The position numbers and the translations under genes are program-made. From Acidimicrobiales bacterium (GTDB lineage Bacteria; Actinomycetota; Acidimicrobiia; Acidimicrobiales; Ilumatobacteraceae), in contig JAURNB010000212.1 in NCBI GenBank assembly GCA_030830415.1, positions 1 through 13,332 on the forward strand: 13,332 bases of DNA, written 5' to 3'. This document shows positions 1 to 6,645 of this stretch, one piece after another. Below the pieces are notes generated by a model. It searched no databases and was not told where the DNA came from. It saw only the letters and a list, made by a program, of their open reading frames with translations. How positions within the stretch are numbered: position 1 is the stretch's first letter; every line of letters starts with the position of its first letter.

Positions 1-588
1 CCCGGCATGCCACACACCGGGAAAGTGGAGTCCGGGTTTGCCACTCAGAAACATATTGCATCACTCATTCCACACATGCGATCTCTTCCACAGCCCATCA
101 TTTCCGCGGTGAACGGCGCAGCAGCGGGCGGAGGCTTTGCCCTCGTTCTTGGCTCAGATATTCGCCTCGCATCAACCGCAGCCAAATTCAATGCTGCTTT
201 CATTCGCATCGGATTATCGGCGTGCGATATTGGCACGAGTTGGTTACTCCCACGCCTCATAGGTGCCGCACGTGCTCAAGAGCTGATGTTGACCGGACGC
301 ATATTCCATGCAGACGAAGCAGAACGGATTGGCTTGATCTTAGAAACAGTGCAACCCGATCAATTGCTCGAGCGTGCATTTTCAAAAGCACGAGAAATCA
401 TGTTGAATTCGCCAATCGGGGTTGCGCTCACCAAAGAGGGAATGTGGAGCGCACTTGAGATTCCGGGCATGCAGGCCGCTATTGACTTAGAGAATCGGCA
501 GCAGATTATGGCGACATTCTCGCAAGATGCGACGGAAACCTGGAAGGCATTTGCAGAGAAGCGTTTGCCTCAATACAAGCCTGAGTAA
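1..588 (+). CDS. Enoyl-CoA hydratase/isomerase (crotonase) family protein, 5' end cut off by the window
   Basis: The reading frame is open from base 1 and ends with TAA at 586-588. The ATG at base 7 is probably internal, because a full crotonase has roughly 60-80 more N-terminal residues. The visible part carries the core crotonase signature: AVNGAAAGGGFAL (about bases 106-147), which supplies the glycine-rich oxyanion-hole loop that binds the acyl-CoA carbonyl. It is followed by GSDIRLAS, then CDIGTSWLLPRLIGAARAQELMLTG. Family members hydrate or isomerise enoyl-CoA thioesters in fatty-acid breakdown and related pathways. Aligned by eye with rat mitochondrial hydratase, the second catalytic Glu (in QELMLTG) is kept, but the first Glu position holds Phe (FIRIGL). 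An Asp is present in CDIG, so exact substrate and reaction cannot be assigned. The stop lies 2 bp from the stop of the opposing membrane-protein gene. Confidence 0.9.
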   Translation, partial: PGMPHTGKVESGFATQKHIASLIPHMRSLPQPIISAVNGAAAGGGFALVLGSDIRLASTAAKFNAAFIRIGLSACDIGTSWLLPRLIGAARAQELMLTGRIFHADEAERIGLILETVQPDQLLERAFSKAREIMLNSPIGVALTKEGMWSALEIPGMQAAIDLENRQQIMATFSQDATETWKAFAEKRLPQYKPE

Positions 589-590
589 CT

Positions 591-995
591 TCAGCCCGCA
601 TCGGTGAACGCTGTTTTCATCACTGACGTGCGAGTGCGCACTAATGCAATAACAGCAAATATCACGGCCAACGACACCACTACCAAATATGTCGCTAAGG
701 GCATTGATCTGCCCACACTCAACAAATATGTATCGGGTAAGACATAACCGATGAGCGTTAGTGATCCCCACTTTGCGGAATTCTTTCGGTGTCGAGTAGC
801 GAGCTCCTTTACTAATCGGGCGGAACTGACCCCATATAGGACTGAAGACAGCACCTCAATCAGCGCAAACCACCAGATGTTGATCCCATAGTCGATAAGC
901 CATATTTCAACAGCCAAAATGCGCAAACCCGCCCACAGCATGACCAATGCCACCCATAGGCGAGCGAAAATCATTTGCTGAGTAATACGAGCCAT
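591..995 (-). CDS. Small multi-pass membrane protein of unknown function
   Basis: This 134-residue protein starts at ATG 995-993 (MARITQQMIF) and stops with TGA at 593-591. The frame stays open upstream to about 1148, but that part is Arg/Cys/His-rich, unlike a membrane protein, and would overlap the divergent Pcs gene, so I take the downstream ATG. Four hydrophobic segments are visible at about residues 9-31, 37-55, 77-93 and 99-119. Basic residues cluster between the second and third (LATRHRKNSAK) and at the C-terminus (VRTRTSVMK), consistent with those parts facing the cytoplasm. A Pro-Asp-Thr-Tyr element (GYVLPDTYLL) near the third segment is a possible conserved spot. I do not recognise the family. 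It is divergent from the Pcs homologue with only 26-50 bp between starts, so the two may share a promoter region, which gives a weak hint of a link to membrane lipids. Confidence 0.65.
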   Translation of the reverse strand: MARITQQMIFARLWVALVMLWAGLRILAVEIWLIDYGINIWWFALIEVLSSVLYGVSSARLVKELATRHRKNSAKWGSLTLIGYVLPDTYLLSVGRSMPLATYLVVVSLAVIFAVIALVRTRTSVMKTAFTDAG

Positions 996-1045
996 CGTGC
1001 GAGACACAGTACAGTCTGAACGTGCCCAAAAAAGGATCTGCCTTT

Positions 1046-1759
1046 GTGACAGAAACTCGTGGAGACCTTTCCATTCATGCTCTGACCGTGACAGGAATTC
1101 TTGCCGGTATGGCGGCGTTAGTCGCAGTGCTCGACAATGCCCCCACAAGTGCTGTTGTGTGGCTGATCGTTGCCCTCATCATTGACGGCATCGACGGACC
1201 CATCGCCCGTAAATGGCTATCTGATTCCGAGGTTCCCCGTTTTGATGGCTACATCCTCGATTTGGTCATTGACTATGTCACCTGTGTCATTGTTCCTGCC
1301 GCTTTCATGTGGCAATTTGGCGTAGTCACACACGGCAACCTAGGGAAAATTGCCATCGCCGCTGTAATCGGCTCCTCGGCACTCTGGTTTAGTCAGAACA
1401 ACATTGAATCGAGTGATCATTATTTCCGTGGTTTTCCCGCTGCTTGGAACATGGTGGTTCCCACACTTTGGCTGCTCGATGCTGGGGCAAGTGTCAACAT
1501 TTCAATCACGCTTTTGCTTTCAGTTCTTACACTCAGCAATATTGAATTTGCCCACACCATCAAAGTTGAGCGTCTGCGAAAGATAAACGTGATCTCCATG
1601 GCCATATGGGTCATTGCGATATTGGTGATGTCGTTTCAAACGGCCGACGTGAACCTCACCGAGAAACTCATACTTCTCATCGGTCCACTCGCTGTGATGG
1701 GCATTACCGCCGACCGCGCAATCCAGCAGTACCGCGCGCTGCGAGTGTCAACGCTCTAA
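1046..1759 (+). CDS. pcs: Phosphatidylcholine synthase (CDP-diacylglycerol-choline O-phosphatidyltransferase) homologue
   Basis: Pcs enzymes condense CDP-diacylglycerol with choline to make phosphatidylcholine and CMP in the cytoplasmic membrane. The protein is 237 residues from GTG 1046, close to the usual Pcs length of about 240, and is very hydrophobic with some eight likely membrane segments. The CDP-alcohol phosphatidyltransferase motif is present as D47xxD50G51xxA54R55, then G68xxxD72xxxD76. The text DGIDGPIAR and LDLVIDYVT, and the 12-residue gap between R55 and G68, match rhizobial Pcs as I remember it rather than PgsA or PssA. A later stretch, YFRGFPAAWNM (about 1424-1456), also matches Pcs. 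GTG 1046 is preferred because AGGA lies 9 bases upstream. GTG 1022, which adds 8 residues, has no visible ribosome site. It ends in a 4-bp tail-to-tail overlap with the next gene. Confidence 0.8.
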   Translation: MTETRGDLSIHALTVTGILAGMAALVAVLDNAPTSAVVWLIVALIIDGIDGPIARKWLSDSEVPRFDGYILDLVIDYVTCVIVPAAFMWQFGVVTHGNLGKIAIAAVIGSSALWFSQNNIESSDHYFRGFPAAWNMVVPTLWLLDAGASVNISITLLLSVLTLSNIEFAHTIKVERLRKINVISMAIWVIAILVMSFQTADVNLTEKLILLIGPLAVMGITADRAIQQYRALRVSTL

Positions 1760-2196
1760 GCACCAAATTCCCTCTGCTCTTTTTTCCATTCATGAGCCAT
1801 CTGGATCAGTTCTCCACCTGACAGAGCCGGAAGATTCACATGGCGCACTTCGGTCACCAGCTTGTAGCCCGCTGGTTGGTGCTTGCTGAAGTACTCAGCA
1901 AACTCCTCGACGATGCTCGACTTGCCGGAACCATGCCCAACAAGCATGACGTCGGAAGCACTCGACAGTACAGCGGCGATGTATTTGTAGTACTCAGTAC
2001 TGCCTTGGTCACTGCGATGCCCGTGATGTTCTTGAGCTTGGCGAACATGATGATGCTCAGCACCTTCGTCGGGTCGATGCAAATGCATCACCTCTCGATC
2101 ATGATTTTCCGTTACATGCCAGACATCACAGTAATCACGCGTGACCGCGGCTACTACCCATTTACCTGACACATCACTGAGCGGTGTTTCATGCAT
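1756..2196 (-). CDS. eRF1-domain-3-like (bacterial 'translational machinery' family) protein
   Basis: This is a 146-residue soluble protein. The N-terminal part (WVVAAVTRDYCDVWHV, residues 13-28) and the C-terminal half (DVMLVGHGSGKSS, 82-94, then EYFSKHQPAGYKLVTEVRHV) resemble small bacterial proteins related to domain 3 of release factor eRF1/Pelota. In those, as I recall them, a glycine-rich VGPGxxK loop is followed by a helix and a segment of the 'kHhPxLaxkvvgve' type. Here the loop reads VGHGSGK, with His replacing the usual Pro. Between the two halves lies a histidine cluster, eight His from residue 38 to 60, which could bind metal. The biochemical role of the family is not settled; a ribosome link is inferred from the fold only. 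No clear ribosome site precedes ATG 2196. The gene sits 54 bp behind the MDR oxidoreductase on the same strand and may be co-transcribed. Its TAG overlaps the TAA of the pcs gene. Confidence 0.6.
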   Translation of the reverse strand: MHETPLSDVSGKWVVAAVTRDYCDVWHVTENHDREVMHLHRPDEGAEHHHVRQAQEHHGHRSDQGSTEYYKYIAAVLSSASDVMLVGHGSGKSSIVEEFAEYFSKHQPAGYKLVTEVRHVNLPALSGGELIQMAHEWKKEQREFGA

Positions 2197-2250
2197 ACTT
2201 GCAACGTACGCCGAAGTACACGCAAATTGCAGCGAAACGCAAAGAAGGTA

Positions 2251-3261
2251 TTAATGCACTCGCAGCATCAACTTGCCGTAATGGCCGCCGTCAAGAAGCA
2301 AGCGCACTGTTGCAGGGAAGTTTTCAATTCCCTCTTCAATTTGCTCACGCACTTTCAACTCGCCACTCTTGAGCCACTTACCCATTTGCGCTTCAGCTTC
2401 AGCGTGCTTGTGGGCATAGTGAAAGATGGTGAACCCAAGCATGCTGGCATTGCGCTCAGGAATCTTCAGGTAGTTCTTTGGCCCTCGCACGTCAGCCATA
2501 TTTTCGTATTGAGAAACCGCGCCGCACAGAACCACGCGAGCCTCTTCGGCGATGTTCATCAACACTGCGTCGAGCACATCGCCACCCACATTGTCGAAAA
2601 AGAGGTTGACGCCATTTGGAGCGAGTTCTGCTAAGCGCTTCTCTACGTTCTCATTGCGATAGTCAATCGCAGCTGTATAACCAAGTTCGTTCACCAAGAA
2701 GTCGACTTTGTGCTTTCCTCCGGCGATGCCGATCACTGTTGATGCCCCAGAGAGCCGTGCTACTTGACCGGCCAATGAGCCAACAGCACCAGCTGCTCCT
2801 GAGATGACGACGGTGTCGCCTGCCTTGGCCTTTCCTACGTAAACAATGCCGGTGTATGAAGTGAGGCCAGTTGCCATACCCAATGCACCTAGAAAAGCTG
2901 TAGCTGGGGCAATTGAAGTATCGAGTTTGCGCAACATCACTGAAGGCAAGAGCGCATAGCTTTGCGAGCAAAACGGACCTGTAACTGTGTCGCCAACAGC
3001 AAAGCCAGGGTCGGCACTTTCCACTACTGTGCCCACGCCGAGCGCAGGCACTACCCCACCAAGTTGTGCCGACGTGTGGAAACCTCCACCGTCGAGCGTG
3101 GTGCGAATAAAAGCGTCAATAGAGAGAACGTCAACACGCACAAGCACTGAACCAGCAGTAACTTCGCCAACCTCATCATTCACGATTTCGAAGTCGGACT
3201 CCTTGAGGGCACCTTGTGGGTGAGACTTCAAAACAACTTTGCGATTTACCAACTGCGGCAT
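2251..3261 (-). CDS. NADP-dependent zinc-independent MDR oxidoreductase (quinone/enone reductase type)
   Basis: The 336-residue length is typical of the leukotriene-B4 dehydrogenase / CurA / YfmJ branch of medium-chain reductases, which reduce the double bond of enones or acrylyl-type substrates with NADPH. Visible features: a GroES-like N-terminal domain (about 1-125, with VRVDVLSIDAFIR), the GLTSYTGI motif at 132-139 that begins the nucleotide domain, and the Rossmann loop SGAAGAVGS at 154-162. Next come IGIAGGKHKVDFL (177-189) and FFDNVGGD (221-228). The C-terminus GKLMLRVH is usual for the family. There are no structural-zinc cysteines, in keeping with this branch. The start at ATG 3261 is supported by an AAAGGGG ribosome site 6 bases upstream. 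The gene is divergent from an SDR across 88 bp. The physiological substrate cannot be read from sequence. Confidence 0.88.
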   Translation of the reverse strand: MPQLVNRKVVLKSHPQGALKESDFEIVNDEVGEVTAGSVLVRVDVLSIDAFIRTTLDGGGFHTSAQLGGVVPALGVGTVVESADPGFAVGDTVTGPFCSQSYALLPSVMLRKLDTSIAPATAFLGALGMATGLTSYTGIVYVGKAKAGDTVVISGAAGAVGSLAGQVARLSGASTVIGIAGGKHKVDFLVNELGYTAAIDYRNENVEKRLAELAPNGVNLFFDNVGGDVLDAVLMNIAEEARVVLCGAVSQYENMADVRGPKNYLKIPERNASMLGFTIFHYAHKHAEAEAQMGKWLKSGELKVREQIEEGIENFPATVRLLLDGGHYGKLMLRVH

Positions 3262-3287
3262 GATTTCCCCTTTATTGAACTTCTTAG

Positions 3288-3331
3288 ATTATGGTCTCTC
3301 GTTCTCTTCAATAACGAATTAGCACTACACT
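3288..3331. promoter_or_regulatory. Candidate divergent promoter region between the MDR and SDR genes
   Basis: The 88-bp gap at 3262-3349 must hold promoters for both genes. On the + strand, TACACT at 3326-3331 fits the actinobacterial -10 pattern TAnnnT and lies about 18 bases before the SDR start. On the - strand, CATAAT (3293-3288) is a -10-like hexamer about 26 bases before the MDR start. I see no convincing -35 partner for either. These are pattern matches only. Confidence 0.25.
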
Positions 3332-3349
3332 GCACTTTGAGGGGGTTTT

Positions 3350-4114
3350 ATGTCATTAACAGTTGTCATTACAGGTGCAGGTTCAGGATTCGGCAAAGGG
3401 GCTGCTCTCGCATTGAGTGCGCGTGGTCACCACGTCATTGCCACAACAGAGACCGAGGCTCAAGCCACCGCGCTTCGCGCCGAGGCACCACAACTACAAG
3501 TTGAAAAGCTCGATATCACCAATGCCGCCGACATTCAGAAGGTCAATGGCTGGAATGTTGATGTTCTCCTCAACAACGCTGGTGCCGGACAAACAGGCCC
3601 GATGGCCGATGTACCCATGGATCGCGTTCGCTTTCTTTTTGAGGTCAATGTTTTTGGCACCATTGCCATCACACAAGCAGTGCTGCCGCAAATGGTGAAG
3701 CGTGGAAAAGGTCGTGTCATCATCGTTTCCTCAATTGCCGGAGTACTCGCCGGGCCCGCATTTGGCCCATACTCCATGACCAAGCACGCTCTCGAAGCTT
3801 TCGGCAAGTCATTGCGCGCCGAGATGGTCGCCCAAGGAATTGACGTCACGCTGCTCAACCCCGGCCCATACAACACCGGCTTCAACGACCGCATGGCCGA
3901 CTCGATGTGGGAATGGTTCAATGAAGCATCGGTCAATGCTCCAGCAACTGAATTACATCAAACGATGCGTCAAATGGTGACCACGAATCAGATGGACCCC
4001 ATTGAAGTAGTGAACCGCATGGTGGAACTCGTTGAGGCAAGTACCACCACGGAAAACAACTTTGTACCCGAAGGCATTATTGAAATGCTGACGGCACAAG
4101 TTGCCGAAAACTAA
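3350..4114 (+). CDS. Classical short-chain dehydrogenase/reductase (SDR)
   Basis: The 254-residue protein is a classical SDR that transfers hydride between NAD(P)H and an alcohol or carbonyl group; the substrate is unknown. The cofactor loop TGAGSGFG is at residues 8-15, NNAGAG at 75-80, the catalytic Asn in EVNVFG at 98-103 (N100), serine in VSSIAG at 126-131, and the catalytic pair Y141-x3-K145 in YSMTK. LLNPGPYNTGF (168-178) is the usual PG segment after the active site. The GFG variant of the dinucleotide loop occurs in carbonyl-reductase-like SDRs. The start is well supported by GAGGGGG about 5-7 bases upstream of ATG 3350. Its TAA (4112-4114) directly abuts the stop of the desaturase gene on the other strand. 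Confidence 0.9.
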   Translation: MSLTVVITGAGSGFGKGAALALSARGHHVIATTETEAQATALRAEAPQLQVEKLDITNAADIQKVNGWNVDVLLNNAGAGQTGPMADVPMDRVRFLFEVNVFGTIAITQAVLPQMVKRGKGRVIIVSSIAGVLAGPAFGPYSMTKHALEAFGKSLRAEMVAQGIDVTLLNPGPYNTGFNDRMADSMWEWFNEASVNAPATELHQTMRQMVTTNQMDPIEVVNRMVELVEASTTTENNFVPEGIIEMLTAQVAEN

Positions 4115-5038
4115 CTAATCGGTTGCTTTTTCTTCGTTTTGAACTGAGGCACGCTCGGCTGCGCGTTCTGCCATGCGCTTTGCTGCCTTGCCAACACGTT
4201 CCACATGCGAAACAAGTGAAATACGTGCTTGTTCTGCAGCAGCTGTGAGACCTTCTACTTTTTCAATTGCCCACTGGCGGGTGAGAAGCGGAACAATTAT
4301 TTTGTCGTGATGAATATTCATGTCGTAAATGCCAGCCTTCGCAATGGCGCGAGCATGACCCACAAAACCAGGAATACCTAAACCAGGCATCGAGAAGTTC
4401 TTCACTTGTCGCGTTAAGGCTTCCATCGCCATCGACGGATGCACTTCGAATAACTTGGTCACTAAGTCTCTATAAAACAGGTGATGACGATTCTCGTCGG
4501 CTGAGAGACGCATCATCACGTCGTAACCGGCTTTGTCGTTCAACATGGTGCCAGTGTTGCGATGTGAAATGCGCGTAGCGAGTTCTTGCACAGCCACGTA
4601 GCACATGCCATCGGCAGCCGACTCTGGTTCAGGGACCATTGCACTGCTTACCTGAATCATGCGGCCATTTTCTAACTCTGATGGGTCGAGTAAACCACTG
4701 ACTGTGATGTAGTCGCGCATCGCAATTGCATGTCGACCTTCTTCGGCGGTCCAACGTTGCGCCCAGGTTCCCCATGCAGTATCGCCACCAAACATGCGCG
4801 AGATGGTGCGTGTGTACCAGGGAAGATTGTCTTCAGTGAGCAAGTTCACCAACAATGCAGAACGAACACCTTCAGGAATGGAATCTGCTGCATAACTAAA
4901 ACCATCTTTTGCCAAACGGGCTGCACGTTCCCAAGGAACAATGTCGTGTGGATACCACGGCTCGTCAGAATCTAAATGCCGATTCAAAAGGCGCTCTGCC
5001 TCGGGCTCTAGTTCGTTGAGAAGCGCAACATCGTTCAT
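4115..5038 (-). CDS. Acyl-ACP desaturase (DesA-type, soluble di-iron stearoyl-ACP desaturase family)
   Basis: The 307-residue protein belongs to the soluble fatty-acid desaturase family (FA_desaturase_2), which uses a di-iron centre, O2 and electrons to place a double bond in an ACP-bound acyl chain. All expected iron ligands are visible: E69 in LLTEDNLPW, E100 and H103 in EEGRH, E152 in VQELATR, and E182 and H185 in DENRHH. The spacing fits the four-helix bundle of plant stearoyl-ACP desaturase and mycobacterial DesA1/DesA2. After about residue 260 the protein ends in a charged Ala/Arg/Glu-rich helical tail. There is no signal peptide or membrane segment, so it should be cytoplasmic. It is a single-gene unit, convergent with the SDR (no base between the stops) and divergent from the Thr-tail secreted protein across 149 bp. 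Double-bond position and chain length cannot be read from sequence. Confidence 0.9.
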   Translation of the reverse strand: MNDVALLNELEPEAERLLNRHLDSDEPWYPHDIVPWERAARLAKDGFSYAADSIPEGVRSALLVNLLTEDNLPWYTRTISRMFGGDTAWGTWAQRWTAEEGRHAIAMRDYITVSGLLDPSELENGRMIQVSSAMVPEPESAADGMCYVAVQELATRISHRNTGTMLNDKAGYDVMMRLSADENRHHLFYRDLVTKLFEVHPSMAMEALTRQVKNFSMPGLGIPGFVGHARAIAKAGIYDMNIHHDKIIVPLLTRQWAIEKVEGLTAAAEQARISLVSHVERVGKAAKRMAERAAERASVQNEEKATD

Positions 5039-5098
5039 TTCTCTACGATATGCGATACCGATGGGTAAGAACGTTTCCTTGTTGAATTTTGAGAGAAA

Positions 5099-5161
5099 AT
5101 GAGCACGAATTGGGACCTAAACATGCAAATCCCCGAGAAACTTAGAAAAGCAGCCATTTAG
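5099..5161 (+). CDS. Possible 20-codon small ORF in the intergenic region (tentative)
   Basis: The 149-bp gap between the desaturase and the secreted protein contains an ATG at 5099, preceded by a weak GAGAGA, that opens a 20-codon frame (MSTNWDLNMQ...KAAI) ending at TAG 5159-5161. This is 26 bases before the start of the secreted protein. It could be a leader peptide or simply chance; I recognise nothing in it. The rest of the gap shows no convincing promoter hexamers, terminator or repeat. Confidence 0.15.
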   Translation: MSTNWDLNMQIPEKLRKAAI

Positions 5162-5187
5162 CTCTCACCTGAAGCGAAAGGGTTCAT

Positions 5188-6639
5188 ATGAAAAAACTTC
5201 TTGGTCTCTTCTTTTGCGGCGTTCTTACTGTCACGGCCATTGCACCTCATCGCCAAGCCGATGCGAGCGCGGCCACTGCTTTCAAGTGGAATGCAACAAC
5301 CCTTGCCCCCAATTCGCAACAACCTCTCGCGTCTCTCATCACCACCAATGCCAAAGGAATACGAACATGGAGAGCCACTGGTAGTTGCGTGCGCAACGGC
5401 CCCATTCTCACCGTCATTGGCACAAAAGTATGTCGACTCCAACTCAGTATCGGTTCACGTGGAAAACCGCCTCGCCTCACTAGAAGTCGTGCATTTCGCA
5501 TTCGCGCTGTCTCTGCCGATGCTTCTGGCACACTTCTGGTCACTCCGTCACGCGCGCTCACTGTTTGGTATCCCGACACTCCTCCCGACAAAACAAGTGA
5601 TCTGTGGAACGTATCTATCTCAAGTTATGTACGTGGTCGCGATGTATACCCTTTAGAAACGACACTGCCAAGTGCAGAAACAGCAGCATGCGAACAAGCC
5701 ACCAAAGTGAAACAAGGTGTCATTGGGCTTTTCTTTGGCAGGCAAGTTGCAACAGGCGGCAGCGGTTTTGGCATCACCATTTCAAACGCCGACATCATCA
5801 AAGTCGTCCAAGCATGGGCGACTGGCCTTGCCCGTTGCGCACGCGGCCCGTGGGAACTCGCCATTGGCACGAGCAACTCCGGAGGCGCCACTACCTTCAA
5901 CGGTTATTTCGGTGGAGTGACCTGGGCACAACTCGTAGATGCAGCACGAGCAGTATCTGACACTCGCATCATCATTTCTGGTGCAAACGACTTAGAACCT
6001 GGTTGGGGCCCTTCGGGTCAAGCGCGCGCGTGGGTTGATGGTTTTGTTGCATCCACTACGCAGCGACTGTGGAACTTTGGCTCAGCTGATGGTTGTCCAC
6101 AAAAAGCAGGTGGGCTTTTGTGCAATAACGGTTGGACCATTGATGACGTCATTTGGGTCTCAGCACAGGCTGGGTCAAATATTGTTGCACTTCCTCAGGT
6201 ACACACGAATGGTGGCGCACAATCGAAACAATGGTCAGTCATTGCAGCACGCGCAAAAGAGCTTGGAATCGCCTTTCGCTTGGCTGGAATGTCTGTACAA
6301 ACAGCTGCCTGTAAACAAGTAAGAGGTGGCTGCCCCACCACAGGCATCTCTGCCTGGAATGCCTGGGCGCAACTGCGCAAATACATCGACCTGCAACCGA
6401 GCCTCGCTGGGCTACCACTTGCTGCTCCAACCGATATCCGTTGGGGTTGGGGCGGGCCTTTCCTCAGCCCAACACCGACCACAACCACAACCACAACCAC
6501 GACCACAACAACTATTGCGCCAACAACAACTATTGCGCCAACAACGACAACTACGTCCACGACGTCAACGACAACAACATCAACGACGTCAACGACTACA
6601 ACATCGACAACGACAACTGTTGCGCCACCCACCACATAG
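5188..6639 (+). CDS. Secreted protein with threonine-rich C-terminal tail, function unknown
   Basis: The 483-residue protein has a clear Sec signal peptide (KK followed by LLGLFFCGVLTVTAIA, probable cleavage after ADASA, residue 28). A roughly 400-residue globular part follows. Its segments IISGANDLEPGW (262-273), WNFGSADGCP (295-304) and ALPQVHTNGGAQSKQW remind me of uncharacterised actinobacterial secreted proteins that look like (beta/alpha)8 barrels. That is memory only, so a glycosidase-like role is speculative. Residues 428-483 are almost pure Thr with Ser, Pro and a few Ile/Ala, including an uninterrupted run of 12 Thr. Such tails are usually O-glycosylated wall-spanning linkers, yet no sorting signal or membrane anchor follows: the protein ends TTVAPPTT. 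The ribosome site AAAGGG lies about 6 bases before ATG 5188. Its stop is 6 bp from that of the opposing SDR. Confidence 0.75.
   Translation: MKKLLGLFFCGVLTVTAIAPHRQADASAATAFKWNATTLAPNSQQPLASLITTNAKGIRTWRATGSCVRNGPILTVIGTKVCRLQLSIGSRGKPPRLTRSRAFRIRAVSADASGTLLVTPSRALTVWYPDTPPDKTSDLWNVSISSYVRGRDVYPLETTLPSAETAACEQATKVKQGVIGLFFGRQVATGGSGFGITISNADIIKVVQAWATGLARCARGPWELAIGTSNSGGATTFNGYFGGVTWAQLVDAARAVSDTRIIISGANDLEPGWGPSGQARAWVDGFVASTTQRLWNFGSADGCPQKAGGLLCNNGWTIDDVIWVSAQAGSNIVALPQVHTNGGAQSKQWSVIAARAKELGIAFRLAGMSVQTAACKQVRGGCPTTGISAWNAWAQLRKYIDLQPSLAGLPLAAPTDIRWGWGGPFLSPTPTTTTTTTTTTTTIAPTTTIAPTTTTTSTTSTTTTSTTSTTTTSTTTTVAPPTT
6469..6636 (+). repeat. Low-complexity ACN-codon repeat tract with a perfect tandem 18-bp duplication
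   Basis: This tract encodes the Thr-rich tail. It contains an (acaacc)n-like run and an exact 18-bp unit (acaacaactattgcgcca, encoding TTTIAP) at 6505-6522 and again at 6523-6540. A further block of TTS-type repeats (6541-6615) follows. All four Thr codons are used in mixed order, so selection for Thr rather than simple slippage maintains the tract, but the exact 18-bp copy looks like a recent duplication. Copy number is likely to differ between strains. Confidence 0.8.
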
Positions 6640-6645
6640 TGGCTT

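Noticed and set aside
996..1148. N-terminal extension of the small membrane protein upstream of base 995
   Set aside because: The extra 51 residues overlap the divergent pcs gene, are Arg/Cys/His-rich and unlike a membrane protein N-terminus.
1889..2001. Repeated AGTACTCAG (1890-1898 and 1989-1997) inside the eRF1-like gene
   Set aside because: Both copies encode common Glu-Tyr containing stretches in the same gene; no further symmetry or pattern, so likely chance.
6195..6635. Minus-strand open frame opposite the Thr tail, giving a long Val/Asp-rich protein
   Set aside because: It is the antisense reading of the ACN repeat tract (GTT/GTN codons) and continues antisense into the secreted protein; no ribosome site or family likeness.
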